A stretch of 64,000 nt of DNA from NCBI GenBank assembly GCA_029851835.1, contig JARKVD010000025.1:23896-87895 (forward strand), read 5' to 3'. The translations under genes were made by a program, and so were the position numbers. The DNA is from Clostridium sp. Its GTDB lineage: Bacteria > Bacillota > Clostridia > Clostridiales > Clostridiaceae. The notes under the pieces are model-generated. The model saw only the letters and a list, made by a program, of their open reading frames with translations, was not told where the DNA came from and ran no database searches. Each line of letters begins with the position of its first letter. Position 1 is the stretch's first letter. Positions 27,648 to 37,542 of this stretch are shown here, piece after piece.

Positions 27648-28190
27648 CTATATCTCCTTATCTATCTTCTTCATTGCGTCAATGAATTCATCCTTTGAAA
27701 TACCATAATTATTTAACCTAGTTAAAAGTTGATTAGTATTGCAATATCCTATTCCTAACTCTCTCCCAATTGCATCTCGTCTTTTTCTAGCATCTTTATC
27801 TGCAGTAAGTTTAAAGAAATGCATATCTTGGATTGTAAACTCTGTTCTTTTTTCTTTAAGTTCACATTTTGCTCCATTTAATGCCTTTATTATTGTTTCT
27901 GGAGATGCATTTTCAACTCCAATGTCATCACCTTTACGTCCCTCACTTTGAGTTATATAAGCATGCTTTATATCGGGAACTCTCTTAGAGATTATTCTTC
28001 TTATTTTCTCCCCTGCAAAGTCTGGGTCCGTTAATACAATTACACCCTGTCTCTTATTTGCTTCTTTAATTTTATCAATTATTTTACTGTTTATACCAAA
28101 ACCACTAACTGAAATTACTTCTGCATCAACAGCTCTTTTTACAGCCGTTACATCATCTCTTCCTTCAACAACTATTACTTCTTTAATCAT
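27648..28190 (-). CDS. rnmV: Ribonuclease M5
   Basis: A 180-residue Toprim-domain nuclease that matures 5S rRNA. The Toprim motifs are visible as [14 protein letters not shown] (catalytic Glu) and [12 protein letters not shown] (DxD). Length matches Bacillus RnmV. GGAGGATTAT precedes the ATG. Genomic order rnmV-rsmA is conserved and the one-base gap suggests coupled translation. A 5S gene, its substrate class, ends this window. Confidence 0.94.
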   Translation of the reverse strand: MIKEVIVVEGRDDVTAVKRAVDAEVISVSGFGINSKIIDKIKEANKRQGVIVLTDPDFAGEKIRRIISKRVPDIKHAYITQSEGRKGDDIGVENASPETIIKALNGAKCELKEKRTEFTIQDMHFFKLTADKDARKRRDAIGRELGIGYCNTNQLLTRLNNYGISKDEFIDAMKKIDKEI

Positions 28191-28328
28191 ATAATCCTCC
28201 GATACTATCCTATATGTATATAGCTTTCGCTTACGTAAATAATTTATATTATAATTTTTATTGTTATTAATCTATTGTAATTATATCATAGCCTATTTAA
28301 ATTTATACAAAAATAATAGACAAATAAA

Positions 28329-28350
28329 AATAGGAGCATATGCTCCTATT
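28329..28350 (-). terminator. Terminator overlapping the yabE-like stop codon
   Basis: The 22-base palindrome 28329-28350 (AATAGGAGCAT and its complement) with flanking A/T runs; the TAG stop at 28346-28348 is part of the stem. Confidence 0.75.
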
Positions 28351-29371
28351 TTAAAATATATACATTAACCTGTCTTCTACCCCAATTAACACATTCCTCA
28401 TAGGTATTAAAGTATACATCGACAATATTCCCTTTGATAGCTCCACCTGTATCTGCGGCGATAGCTAGTCCATATCCTTCGATGTAAAGCTTAGTTCCTA
28501 ATGGAATAACTCTTGGGTCAACTGCTACTGTGCTGTATCCATTTGGATCACGACTTACTGTAGCTCCCGTAGCCGTTATAGTACCTGAATCTCCTCTATC
28601 TGCGGTATAAGCTGTAGATTCACAAGTTAAAACGCTTGAATATGCGTATTCTACACCGCTATCACCACGAGAAGGTCTTACAACCGCCATAGTACCTATT
28701 TCAACAACTTTATTTATAGGATTTTTACTTACTGTTTCTTCAACAACTCTTCGTTTTACTTCTTTTCCATTTTCATACACAACTTCTGTTATGATCTTTC
28801 TTTCACCTTCAGATCCTTCTTGTACTACTTGTTCTATTCCTTGTTTTAGTTCAGAATTGTTTTTTGTTTCAGTGTCAAAAGCAATTGGTTGATATTCTGT
28901 TACAAGCTCTTTATTAACTCTTGTAATTTCAATTGTCATTCCAGATTTTAAAGCTTGATCTACTGAAGGTTCTATTATGTCGTCAGTGCCAAGAGTAATA
29001 TTCTCAGCTGATAACATGTCCTTAATAGTTTCCTCAGCAGAAGTTATAGGCATTACATCTCCGTCTATAACTATTTCAACATCTACTGCTTTATCAATAT
29101 AAATTACGTCACCATCGTTAATCTTGCTGTCTAATGCTACAGATATCTTATCCTTATCTGCAACAGTTATGCCGTTGTCTTCAAGAATATTTTTTAAGTT
29201 TTTAGATAAAGTAGTTATTTCTACTGTCTGTCCATCAATTACAACTTCTATAGTATTCCTCAAACTATAGATTGCTACTGTGGCACTTAATAGAATTAAC
29301 ACAACAACGAACACCGTCTTTGGCCAAATTGAAGAAATACTCTTCAATTTATCTTTGAAATTGTTTATCAT
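28346..29371 (-). CDS. yabE: YabE-like exported protein: DUF348, G5 and 3D domains
   Basis: A 341-residue protein with an N-terminal membrane anchor (about 18-36), two DUF348 repeats (about 40-135, e.g. VVIDGQTVEITTLSKNLKNIL), a G5 domain (about 150-225) and a C-terminal 3D domain (about 240-341) whose three Asp lie in AVDPRVIPLGTKLYIEG, AADTGG and IVDVYF. It is related to resuscitation-promoting factor and lytic transglycosylase-like proteins acting on the cell wall. It sits between tatD and rnmV as in Bacillus. A strong promoter lies upstream and a terminator overlaps the stop. Confidence 0.92.
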   Translation of the reverse strand: MINNFKDKLKSISSIWPKTVFVVVLILLSATVAIYSLRNTIEVVIDGQTVEITTLSKNLKNILEDNGITVADKDKISVALDSKINDGDVIYIDKAVDVEIVIDGDVMPITSAEETIKDMLSAENITLGTDDIIEPSVDQALKSGMTIEITRVNKELVTEYQPIAFDTETKNNSELKQGIEQVVQEGSEGERKIITEVVYENGKEVKRRVVEETVSKNPINKVVEIGTMAVVRPSRGDSGVEYAYSSVLTCESTAYTADRGDSGTITATGATVSRDPNGYSTVAVDPRVIPLGTKLYIEGYGLAIAADTGGAIKGNIVDVYFNTYEECVNWGRRQVNVYILK

Positions 29372-29404
29372 AAAGATTACCTCCCTCAGACAAGAGTACC
29401 TCGC

Positions 29405-29433
29405 TATTATATATTAAGTCATATTTAATGTCA
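29405..29433 (-). promoter_or_regulatory. Near-consensus sigma-A promoter of the yabE-like gene
   Basis: Minus-strand TTGACA (29428-29433) and TATAAT (29405-29410), both perfect, 17 bases apart. Transcripts begin about 30 bases before the start codon. Confidence 0.85.
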
Positions 29434-29660
29434 AACTAGCACTCTAATCATCAACGCATTGAACTATATGCACACTAATACATATTATAAAAAATATAAA
29501 ATGATAGCTATCAGGAATTATTAACATGGTACCTATATTTATTAAGGCGATAATCACTTATTTGTAATATACATATGCATTTTATAGTTCAATTATTCTA
29601 TCTTTTATTTGATAAATCTTCAGGTGTTATAGTAGTTACATTTTAGATTATATCCTATTT

Positions 29661-30422
29661 TTAAATTTTAAACAAGCTTTTAGTGTTAAATATTGTAAAT
29701 TCACTTATTTCCTCAACAGTTAAACCTTTAATATCAGCTATTTCCTTCATTATGTATTCTATATAATCAGATTGATTTCTCTTTCCTCTATGTGGTGTTG
29801 GGGCCATGTATGGACAATCTGTTTCAACTAAAAGTCTTTCAATTGGTATATTCTTAACAACTTCCTTTATAACCTTTGAATTCTTAAAGGTAACAACCCC
29901 TGTAACTCCAATATAATATCCAAGTTTAATACATTCTTTTGCAAATTCAACACTTCCTGAAAAGCAATGAACCACACCTGTAACCCCTGAATACTCCTTC
30001 ATTATTTCTAAAGTATCTCCATGAGCATCTCTATCATGAATTATCACTGGAAGATCATATTTCTTTGCTATGTCCATTTGAGCTCTAAATACTTGTTTTT
30101 GAACTTCCTTCGGTGGATTCTCTTCCCAATAATAATCTAAGCCAATCTCACCTACTGCAACTATCTTTTTAGCTTCTGCAAGCTCTTCTATTCTTTTTTT
30201 TACGCTTTCACTAAACTCATCTGCATTTTCGGGATGAATTCCAGCCGCTGCATATACAAAGTCATACTCCTGCGAAAGCTTTACTGACATTTCTAGTCCC
30301 TCTAAACTTGAACCACAATTTATTATTCCAACAACTCCATTGTCCTTTAGTGATTTCAATAATTCTCCTCTATCTTCATTAAATTGTTCATCATCATAAT
30401 GTGCGTGTGAATCAAATATCAT
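29661..30422 (-). CDS. tatD: TatD-family metal-dependent deoxyribonuclease
   Basis: A 253-residue TIM-barrel hydrolase of the TatD/YabD family. Metal ligands are visible in DSHAHYDD, GEIGLDYYW, VHCFSGS and ETDCPYMAP. Family members act as 3'-5' exonucleases or D-aminoacyl-tRNA-related hydrolases; the exact reaction is uncertain. I start at ATG 30422 because TGGAG lies seven bases upstream; the frame is open to 30464. It follows metG, the order seen in Bacillus. Confidence 0.93.
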   Translation of the reverse strand: MIFDSHAHYDDEQFNEDRGELLKSLKDNGVVGIINCGSSLEGLEMSVKLSQEYDFVYAAAGIHPENADEFSESVKKRIEELAEAKKIVAVGEIGLDYYWEENPPKEVQKQVFRAQMDIAKKYDLPVIIHDRDAHGDTLEIMKEYSGVTGVVHCFSGSVEFAKECIKLGYYIGVTGVVTFKNSKVIKEVVKNIPIERLLVETDCPYMAPTPHRGKRNQSDYIEYIMKEIADIKGLTVEEISEFTIFNTKSLFKI

Positions 30423-30484
30423 AATCATTCTCCATTCTTGTTTATATGTTAAATATTTTACCACATACTATAAATTTTACCCAC

Positions 30485-30520
30485 AAAAAAGGTTCATCAT
30501 AAATTTTATGACGAACCCTT
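30485..30520 (-). terminator. Terminator of metG
   Basis: GGTTC-A-TCATAAA pairs with TTTATGA-C-GAACC around 30491-30517; six A at 30485-30490 give the U-tract on the minus strand. Confidence 0.82.
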
Positions 30521-30533
30521 GTATTCTTTATTT

Positions 30534-32474
30534 TTATCTTACTATTGAACCTGACTCAATTTCACCAGGATTTACTGCAAATAATTTAGAATCATCATCT
30601 GTTGCAGCACATAAAATCATTCCTTGTGATAATTCTCCTCTTAGAGTTACTGGCTTAAGATTTGCTACAAGAACAACATTTTTACCTATTAACTCCTCTG
30701 GTTTATAGTGCATTGCAATTCCTGATATAACCTGACGAATCTCTCCACCTAAGTCAACTTTAAGTTTTAAAAGCTTCTTAGCTTTTTTAACTGGTTCGCA
30801 CTCTAAAACTTTAACTACTCTTAAATCAATTTTTTCGAAATCATCTATAGTTATTTCTTCTTTGATTGGAGTAATTTCTCTTTTTGCTTCAGCCTTTTCT
30901 CTTTCAGCTTTTCTTTTCTCTATTTCAGCAACGATAGCTTCAACATCTAATCTTGGGAATATAGCATTACCTCTATTAACCTTAGTTCCAGCTACAGTTC
31001 CATCGAATGAATTTAAGCTTTCTAAATCTGTTTTAGAAATATTGACCTGCTCATTTATTTTTGCACTTGTTTCTGGTAGGAATGGTGCAAGTAAGCTAGA
31101 TACAAATCTTATGCTTTCGCATAGGTTGTAAAGCACTGTTGCAAGTCTATCCTTTTGAGATTCATCTTTTCCAAGAACCCAAGGAGTTGTTTCATCTATA
31201 TATTTATTTGTTCTTCTAATTAAATTCCAGATTTGATCTAAAGCATCTGCAATTCTTAAGTGCTCCATTTTATCTTCAACTTTTTTAGGAGTTGCAAGTG
31301 CTAAGGAAATAAGTTCATCATCAACAGCATCTTTAACTGCTGGTGCTGGAATTACTCCATCAAAATACTTCTCAACCATTGTAACTGTTCTAGAAACAAG
31401 GTTTCCTAAAGTGTTAGCTAAATCTGAATTGATTCTTTCAGCAACAAGCTCCCAAGTAATTACTCCATCATTATCGAATGGCATTTCATGAAGTACGAAG
31501 TAACGAACTGCATCCACACCGAAGAATTCTACTAATTCATCAGCATATATAACATTACCTTTTGATTTACTCATCTTTCCATCACCTTGTAATAACCATG
31601 GGTGACCAAAAATCTGCTTTGGTAGTGGAATATCAAGAGCCATTAACATGATTGGCCAGTATATAGTGTGGAAACGAAGAATGTCCTTACCGATTAAGTG
31701 TAAGTCTGCTGGCCAAAACTTAGTATAAAGCTCAGCATGGTCTCCATCTAAATCATATCCAAGTCCTGTTATATAGTTTGAAAGGGCATCAAGCCATACA
31801 TATACAACATGCGTATCATCAAAATCTACTGGTATACCCCATTTGAAAGATGTTCTTGATACACATAAATCTTGTAATCCTGGTAATAGGAAGTTATTCA
31901 TCATCTCATTTTTACGAGATTCAGGCTGAATAAACTCTGGATGAGTGTTTATATGCTCGATTAATCTATCTGTATATTTGCTTAGCTTTAAGAAATAAGC
32001 TTCTTCCTTAGCTGGCTCCACTTCTCTTCCACAGTCAGGGCATTTTCCATCAACTAACTGAGATGATGTGAAGAAAGACTCACATGGTGTACAGTACATT
32101 CCTTCATAATGTCCCTTATATATATCTCCTTGCTCATAAAGCTTCTTAAAGATTTTTTGAACCTGCTTCTCATGATACTCATCAGTTGTTCTAACAAATT
32201 TATCGTAAGATGTGTTCATTAAATCCCAAATTCCTTTGATTTGGCCTGCTATTCCATCAACAAATTCTTGTGGTGTAACATTAGCCTCTTGAGCTTTTAA
32301 TTCAATTTTTTGACCATGCTCATCTGTTCCTGTTTGAAACTGAACATCGTATCCTTGTAATCTTTTAAATCTTGCTATACTATCAGCTAAAACTATCTCG
32401 TAAGTATTACCGATATGTGGTTTACCTGAAGTATATGCAATTGCAGTAGTAATATAATATGGTTTCTTTGACAT
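30534..32474 (-). CDS. metG: Methionyl-tRNA synthetase
   Basis: A 646-residue class I synthetase. The HIGH-type motif is TSGKPHIGN (about 12-20), the knuckle has CTPCESF and CPDC Cys pairs, and the KMSKS motif is KMSKSKGN. A C-terminal OB-fold tRNA-binding/dimerisation domain (about 540-646, IDLRVVKVLECEPVKKA) is fused. GGAGG-type sequence precedes the ATG. Expression is under a Met-specific T-box, and a copy of the dispersed repeat lies between the T-box terminator and the start codon. Confidence 0.96.
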   Translation of the reverse strand: MSKKPYYITTAIAYTSGKPHIGNTYEIVLADSIARFKRLQGYDVQFQTGTDEHGQKIELKAQEANVTPQEFVDGIAGQIKGIWDLMNTSYDKFVRTTDEYHEKQVQKIFKKLYEQGDIYKGHYEGMYCTPCESFFTSSQLVDGKCPDCGREVEPAKEEAYFLKLSKYTDRLIEHINTHPEFIQPESRKNEMMNNFLLPGLQDLCVSRTSFKWGIPVDFDDTHVVYVWLDALSNYITGLGYDLDGDHAELYTKFWPADLHLIGKDILRFHTIYWPIMLMALDIPLPKQIFGHPWLLQGDGKMSKSKGNVIYADELVEFFGVDAVRYFVLHEMPFDNDGVITWELVAERINSDLANTLGNLVSRTVTMVEKYFDGVIPAPAVKDAVDDELISLALATPKKVEDKMEHLRIADALDQIWNLIRRTNKYIDETTPWVLGKDESQKDRLATVLYNLCESIRFVSSLLAPFLPETSAKINEQVNISKTDLESLNSFDGTVAGTKVNRGNAIFPRLDVEAIVAEIEKRKAEREKAEAKREITPIKEEITIDDFEKIDLRVVKVLECEPVKKAKKLLKLKVDLGGEIRQVISGIAMHYKPEELIGKNVVLVANLKPVTLRGELSQGMILCAATDDDSKLFAVNPGEIESGSIVR

Positions 32475-32501
32475 ATCTCTTCCTCCTCAAATGTTATATA
32501 T

Positions 32502-32580
32502 TTAAATAAACATCCAAATCTATGATTTTGGAAATTGAACTTACTCCTTTAAATGTATATGAAAAAGAGTTTTCTTTAAA
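32502..32580 (+). repeat. Dispersed repeat, copy 5 (short form) in metG 5' region
   Basis: Contains CATCCAAATC-TAT-GATTTTGG, GAACTTACTCC and ATATGAAAAAGAG, bounded on both sides by TTTAAATAAA. The outer part of hairpin 1 has decayed. It lies between the T-box terminator and metG. Confidence 0.7.
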
Positions 32581-32585
32581 TAAAA

Positions 32586-32850
32586 AGCCTCTATGTAGAA
32601 TATGTTCTACATAGAGGCGTTATATACGCGTTACCACTCTAATTTATACTTCTCTCACGAAAAATACCTTATTCAGTAACTCCATCCAAAGGATTTTTAT
32701 TACTGTGTCATATAAGGGTGACTCCCCTATTTCCCTAGGCTTACGCTTCAGAAAATCTGCTCCAAGACCATATTCCTAAGTTTCCTTAACACTAGCTTTC
32801 ACCTATCCTAGCTCTCTGTAGAAAAATCCCCTTAGTACTCTTCTTTTCAT
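32586..32850 (-). promoter_or_regulatory. T-box leader of metG
   Basis: Minus-strand leader with the T-box sequence TAGAGTGGTAACGC (32629-32642), a likely specifier ATG (Met) at 32769-32771 in GGAATATGGTC, stem I features AAGAGTAC near 32835, and a strong terminator GCCTCTATGTAGAA (32587-32600) / TTCTACATAGAGGC (32605-32618). Uncharged tRNA-Met should promote readthrough. Confidence 0.88.
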
Positions 32851-32976
32851 AGCATTATAAAAAAATATTATTACTTAAATAATAATACTATAGTTATCAT
32901 ATGTCAACGATATAATATTGATGCTAATATAAAATATTAATTTAATATTTAAACGTAACATTAAAACTTTAAATTA

Positions 32977-33003
32977 AAGAGCTTATGCTTAAGCTCCTCT
33001 TTA
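32977..33003 (-). terminator. Terminator of spmAB
   Basis: AGCTTA-TGCT-TAAGCT centred near 32988 with A-rich upstream flank giving a U-tract on the minus strand; overlaps the spmB stop region. Confidence 0.55.
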
Positions 33004-33531
33004 TCTCATAAGAAATGTAGCCAAATTTACAGCAATAAGGACTGCACATAAATCCACTATTAACGCTATCCATAAGCTATGTCTAATCTTTTTAATTCCA
33101 ACAGCACCAAAATAAACTGTTAAGGTATAAAAAATTGTTTCTGTCCCACCCATAATTATTGAAGATAGAAATCCTAAATAAGAGTCTGGTCCATAGGTTT
33201 TAACCAAGTCAGTAAAAACTCCAACTGCACCACTTCCTGATAAAGGCTTAATTAAAACTAAAGGAACCATCTCTGGAGGTATTCCTATTAAATTAACTCC
33301 AGGTTTAACTAGTTTGATAAAGTAGTCCATTGCTCCTGATACCTTAAAACAATTTACTGCTATAAGCATAGCTAAAAGATATGGAAAAATCCTAAGGCAT
33401 ACACCCATTCCATCCTTTGCCCCTTCAATAAAGCACTCATATACCTTTACTTTTTTTACTATTCCATATAAAACTACTCCACCTATAATTATTGGAATTA
33501 TCCCTTTTAAAATATAACTAAATATCCCCAT
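33001..33531 (-). CDS. spmB: Spore maturation protein B
   Basis: A 176-residue integral membrane protein with a nucleoside-recognition (gate) domain and about four to five hydrophobic segments. The segments KPGVNLIGIPPEMVPLVLIKPLSGSGA and GGTETIFYTLTVYFG are characteristic of SpmB. Together with SpmA it is needed for spore-core dehydration in Bacillus and Clostridium. It follows spmA by 12 bases; a forespore sigma-G-type promoter is expected but not identified here. Confidence 0.94.
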   Translation of the reverse strand: MGIFSYILKGIIPIIIGGVVLYGIVKKVKVYECFIEGAKDGMGVCLRIFPYLLAMLIAVNCFKVSGAMDYFIKLVKPGVNLIGIPPEMVPLVLIKPLSGSGAVGVFTDLVKTYGPDSYLGFLSSIIMGGTETIFYTLTVYFGAVGIKKIRHSLWIALIVDLCAVLIAVNLATFLMR

Positions 33532-33543
33532 GACCTTATCCCC

Positions 33544-34119
33544 CTAAAAGTATTTTTGTAACAGCTTACATAAGGTTATTCCTATAACAGAAGCTGAAGT
33601 TGTTATACATAACGCTGGTAATATTATTGCTCCCGGATTTGCTGATCCAACAGCAGCTCTTATAGAAACCACAGTTGTTGGTACAAACTGAATACATGCT
33701 GCATTTAATATTAAAAATAGAACCATATCATTACTAGGTTTATCTTGATTACCATTCAATCTATTCATTTCCTCCATAGCTTTAATTCCAAATGGTGTAG
33801 CTGCATTTGATAAACCAAACATATTTGCAGTAATATTCATAACTATAGCTCCTAACGCCTTATCATCCTGGCCTGCTTCCTTAAAGATCAATCTAAGTAC
33901 CGGTTTTAAAACTTTAGCTAGTTTATCTGTAAGCCCACTTCTTTCTGCAATTTTCATTACACCACACCAAAGGCACATCATACCAAGTAATTGAATAATT
34001 AACTGTACCGTATCTTCAGTAGTTGTAACAATAGTTTTTGATAAAAGTTCCCCATTACCGGATGCTAATCCAAAAACTATTCCTATGAATAAAATTCCAA
34101 ACCATATTACATTAATCAT
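33544..34119 (-). CDS. spmA: Spore maturation protein A
   Basis: A 191-residue membrane protein with a gate domain, containing MNITANMFGLSNAATPFGIKAME and a C-terminal hydrophobic stretch. It is the first gene of the spmAB pair. A GGGGGG-rich ribosome site precedes ATG 34119. Role in spore-core dehydration is by family. No other gene shares the transcript. Confidence 0.94.
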   Translation of the reverse strand: MINVIWFGILFIGIVFGLASGNGELLSKTIVTTTEDTVQLIIQLLGMMCLWCGVMKIAERSGLTDKLAKVLKPVLRLIFKEAGQDDKALGAIVMNITANMFGLSNAATPFGIKAMEEMNRLNGNQDKPSNDMVLFLILNAACIQFVPTTVVSIRAAVGSANPGAIILPALCITTSASVIGITLCKLLQKYF

Positions 34120-34321
34120 TTCCAGTTTCCCCCCATAAAACTTTATTTCTCTCCTAATTTACACTCTAATGTCATTTCATATAAGCTATTTCTAAATCAT
34201 GTATATGAGGGATACTTGTCCATTATTTTGTTTTCACGAAATTTGTTGACTATATAATTTAAATTATAAAATTTTCCTTCTGGGAGATACTATTAAAAAA
34301 TAACTTAAGGAGGATATGTGA

Positions 34322-34528
34322 GTGGATTTAAATAAAATTATTGAAATGAAAAATCAAAGTCCTGGAGTCACTGCTACTTATAATAATAGAGAGATTTTTA
34401 TAAGAAAAATCTACAACAACAGCGGTTTAGTAGAAGTAGTTGATTTAATTAATGGTGACGTTTATACTCTCCACAGCAGTAAAATTGACGAGCCACTTCC
34501 AAATATAGCTTCACATAGCTTTCAATAA
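34322..34528 (+). CDS. sspH: H-type small acid-soluble spore protein
   Basis: A 68-residue protein of the SspH family, deposited in the forespore. It begins DLNKIIEMKNQSPGVTATYNNREIFI, matching the family pattern of a short helix followed by strands around a conserved VTYNG-like turn. It starts at GTG 34322 after AAGGAGGAT. It is divergent from spmAB, so both transcripts could be switched on in the forespore. I saw no convincing sigma-G hexamers. Confidence 0.8.
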   Translation: MDLNKIIEMKNQSPGVTATYNNREIFIRKIYNNSGLVEVVDLINGDVYTLHSSKIDEPLPNIASHSFQ

Positions 34529-34624
34529 ACACTTCCTCAAAATATATTTTGGTTGAATTTAAATCTTCTCAATGATAACATTTAAGATAGAAATAAATAG
34601 AATATAATTAAAAGGAGATTTTTT

Positions 34625-34810
34625 ATGAACGAAAGCAACTTAAAGCAAGCACAAAAAGAAATTGATGAAGCCCTTTCTACTATTGAGAAGTTAGAAGAAA
34701 CCATCCAAACAAATTCTATATCTGATGAGATAATTAAACAAAACTTTTTATCTCTATCGAATAAAGTCCGTGAAATCGAAACGGTTCTAAAGAATGAAGG
34801 TATTTTATAG
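34625..34810 (+). CDS. Small helical protein of unknown function (61 aa)
   Basis: A 61-residue acidic protein predicted to be two amphipathic helices (about 3-30 and 36-58) that could form a helical hairpin; no Cys and no membrane segment. AAAGGAG precedes ATG 34625 and an intrinsic terminator follows. No family recognised. It is downstream of the SASP gene in the same direction, 96 bases away. Confidence 0.6.
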   Translation: MNESNLKQAQKEIDEALSTIEKLEETIQTNSISDEIIKQNFLSLSNKVREIETVLKNEGIL

Positions 34811-34825
34811 TCTCACTGTTTACAT

Positions 34826-34866
34826 AAAAAGAGCACAACTACATTCAAATTGTAGTTGTGCTCTTT
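34826..34866. terminator. Bidirectional terminator before pepA
   Basis: GAGCACAACTACA (34831-34843) pairs with TGTAGTTGTGCTC (34851-34863), with A and T runs on the two sides. Confidence 0.88.
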
Positions 34867-34870
34867 GTTT

Positions 34871-36349
34871 CTACTCTATTTTTGCTAACTCGTATAAAAG
34901 TCTTGATCCTATTCCTGTAGCTCCTTTTGAAAAATACTCCCTATTAGGACTTCCGTCTGCAAAAGCTGTTGCTGCAATATCAAGATGAATCCACGGTCTT
35001 TCTTCTACAAACTCCCCTATAAATAGCCCCGCTGTTATAGCTCCTCCACCAACAGGTGCAGTAATATTAGCTAAGTCAGCATTATTTCCCTTTAATAAAG
35101 CTCTATATTCTTCAAATGCTGGAAATCTCCATACCTTCTCATCACATTTTTTAGAAGCCTTCTCAAGCTTTTCATAAAAATCATCATTATTTGCAACTAC
35201 TCCAGTTACCACATTACTTAATGCGCCTCCAACTGCACCTGTAAGCGTAGCTATATCAACAATTTTAGTAGCTCTTTCTCTCCTAATAATATAAGTAACA
35301 GCATCAACCAAAGTTAATCTGCCTTCAGCATCAGTATTAAGTACCTCTATTGTCTTTCCATTCATAGTATTTATAATATCTCCAGGTCTATAAGCCGTTC
35401 CTGAAATTAGGTTTTCACATGCTGCAACAACAGCAATAACATTCTTTTTTAATTTCATCCTAGCAATAGAGGACATAGCTCCAATTACAGCACCAGCTCC
35501 TCCCATATCACTTTTCATCTGCCACATATTAGGTGCAGTTTTTAAGCAATATCCACCAGCGTCAAAGGTTAACCCCTTTCCTACAAAACCTAATATATTA
35601 TTCTTTTCTTCAGGATTTCCCATATACCTCATAATTATTAACTTAGGCTCATTAGCTGACCCTTTTCCTACAGAAATGAAAGCTTCCATCTCCAAGTTTT
35701 CTATTTCTTTTCTATTAAGGATTTCAACTTCAAACCCATATTTACTACCTATATTTGCTACTCTTTCAGCAAGTTCTGCTGGAGTTAAGATGTTTGCTGG
35801 CTCATTAACTAGTTCTCTAGCTAATAAATTCCCCTCTGCAACAGCATAGCCTTCATCTACCTTATCCATTAATGCCTTTATATCACATTCATCATTTACT
35901 ACAAGAGTTACTTCTTCCAGCACCTCTGACTCTTTATCACTCTTATATTTATTAAACTTATAAGTACTCATCACAATGGCTTCAGTTATTGCTTTTATTA
36001 TTTCATCCATATTTTCACTAAGTTTATTTATATAAAAATCTACATCTACAATTTTCTGAGCAGTTATCTCTTTCATAACTTTCGCACTTACATTTCTTAT
36101 CAAATCTACATTGAAGTGTTTATACTCACCTAAACCTACAAAAATACTTTTTACTATTCCATTGTTCTCCACATTGGTCAATGTATATATCTCATTCTTT
36201 TTTCCACTAAAATGCTTTTCTTCTTTCAAACATTTAGTAATATGGGCTATATTATCACAAGATATAATTTCAACGTCCTCAAATACCATTATTACTTTTG
36301 AACTATGACTAAACTCTATACCCTTATAACTTTTCAAGTTTATTTTCAT
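34871..36349 (-). CDS. pepA: Leucyl aminopeptidase (M17)
   Basis: A 492-residue cytosolic dizinc/dimanganese aminopeptidase of family M17. The catalytic C-terminal domain has VGKGLTFDAGGYCLK, MKSDMGGAGAV and the signature NTDAEGRLTLVDA, containing metal ligands and the catalytic Arg. The N-terminal domain (1-160) is divergent as usual. AGGTGGTG lies upstream of ATG 36349. Monocistronic, convergent with the small helical protein gene. Confidence 0.93.
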   Translation of the reverse strand: MKINLKSYKGIEFSHSSKVIMVFEDVEIISCDNIAHITKCLKEEKHFSGKKNEIYTLTNVENNGIVKSIFVGLGEYKHFNVDLIRNVSAKVMKEITAQKIVDVDFYINKLSENMDEIIKAITEAIVMSTYKFNKYKSDKESEVLEEVTLVVNDECDIKALMDKVDEGYAVAEGNLLARELVNEPANILTPAELAERVANIGSKYGFEVEILNRKEIENLEMEAFISVGKGSANEPKLIIMRYMGNPEEKNNILGFVGKGLTFDAGGYCLKTAPNMWQMKSDMGGAGAVIGAMSSIARMKLKKNVIAVVAACENLISGTAYRPGDIINTMNGKTIEVLNTDAEGRLTLVDAVTYIIRRERATKIVDIATLTGAVGGALSNVVTGVVANNDDFYEKLEKASKKCDEKVWRFPAFEEYRALLKGNNADLANITAPVGGGAITAGLFIGEFVEERPWIHLDIAATAFADGSPNREYFSKGATGIGSRLLYELAKIE

Positions 36350-36454
36350 TCTAATGCACCACCTAAAATTAATTTTTATTCACAAACAATTATTTCTAGG
36401 TCTACACTTAAATTCCTTTAAAATTAATTTAAACTTTCCATATATACTATAAGG

Positions 36455-37321
36455 TTATAAGTCTTGATCATATTTAGGATGTGTAAATCCCCTTCCCATT
36501 ACTTCTCTAACATCAGTTATTGCAATAAATGCTTTATCATCTATTTCTCTAACAAGCTTTTGAATTTCTATTAACTCTTCAGTAGAACAAACAATAAATA
36601 ATATATCTCTTTCTCTTCCTGTATAAACACCTTTTCCATTTAAACTTGTAATCCCTCTATTAATATGATTCATCAATACTTCCGAAATTTCTTGTGATTT
36701 ATCTGAAATAATATGTACGCCTTTAGAGTAATTAACTCCCTCAACCAAAGTATTAACAACCTTAGAAACAATAAATATTGAAATTAATGCATACATAGCT
36801 TTTTCAACACCAAATACAAATAATCCGATAACAATAATACATCCATCAATGCATAATAGTATTTGATTTATAGGAACTTTTTTTAAGTAATGTTTTAATA
36901 TAATTGCTAATAAATCAGTTCCTCCAGTTGAAGCCGATGCCCTTAAAACTAGTCCAACTCCAGTTCCTACAAATACCCCACCAAAAACGCTTGCTATAAG
37001 TAAATCTGAATGAACAGGTGGAATAAAACTTGTATACCAAAGAGCAACAGACACATATAAACTCCCAAATATAGCCTTTTTAGCGAACTCCATCCCTTTT
37101 ATCTTGATTCCAATAATAAATAACGGTAAATTAACAATTATATTTGTTAACCAAAGTGGAATACTGAATACATAATCTAACACAATAGATAATCCCGATA
37201 CCCCTCCTGTAACTAATTTCTGTGGTGAATAATACACATTAATACCTGTAGCTAATATGGTTATTCCTAACATTATCATTAAATAATTTTTAACTTCTTT
37301 CTTCTTTAGAACACTTTTCAT
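36455..37321 (-). CDS. YitT-family membrane protein (DUF161-DUF2179)
   Basis: A 288-residue integral membrane protein with an N-terminal five- to six-helix DUF161 domain (about 10-200; GGVSGLSIVLDYVF, GTGVGLVLRASASTGGTDLLAII) and a C-terminal cytosolic DUF2179 domain (about 220-275; YTGRERDILFIVCSTEELIEI). Function of this widespread Firmicutes family is unknown; a transport role is often suggested. It is monocistronic, divergent from cardiolipin synthase. Confidence 0.88.
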   Translation of the reverse strand: MKSVLKKKEVKNYLMIMLGITILATGINVYYSPQKLVTGGVSGLSIVLDYVFSIPLWLTNIIVNLPLFIIGIKIKGMEFAKKAIFGSLYVSVALWYTSFIPPVHSDLLIASVFGGVFVGTGVGLVLRASASTGGTDLLAIILKHYLKKVPINQILLCIDGCIIVIGLFVFGVEKAMYALISIFIVSKVVNTLVEGVNYSKGVHIISDKSQEISEVLMNHINRGITSLNGKGVYTGRERDILFIVCSTEELIEIQKLVREIDDKAFIAITDVREVMGRGFTHPKYDQDL

Positions 37322-37542
37322 GGTTTCTCCTTTCCATATCTCGAAATATGATTTTTGCTATGTTTTAACTGTTTTTATAGCATAGATTTTAATCTAAAGT
37401 AAACACTAAATCTAATTATAATATCATGAAGAATATAATTAAAGTAAATTTATATTACTATATGTATTTTTTTATTAATGTGATAAAATTAAATAAACTG
37501 TTTATATTTTCATACATATTTTACATATATAAGGAGATTTTT

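Noticed and set aside
34190..34320. Sigma-G promoter for the H-type SASP gene
   Set aside because: GTATA and CATTATT are present but 15 bases apart, shorter than the usual 17-18; not convincing.
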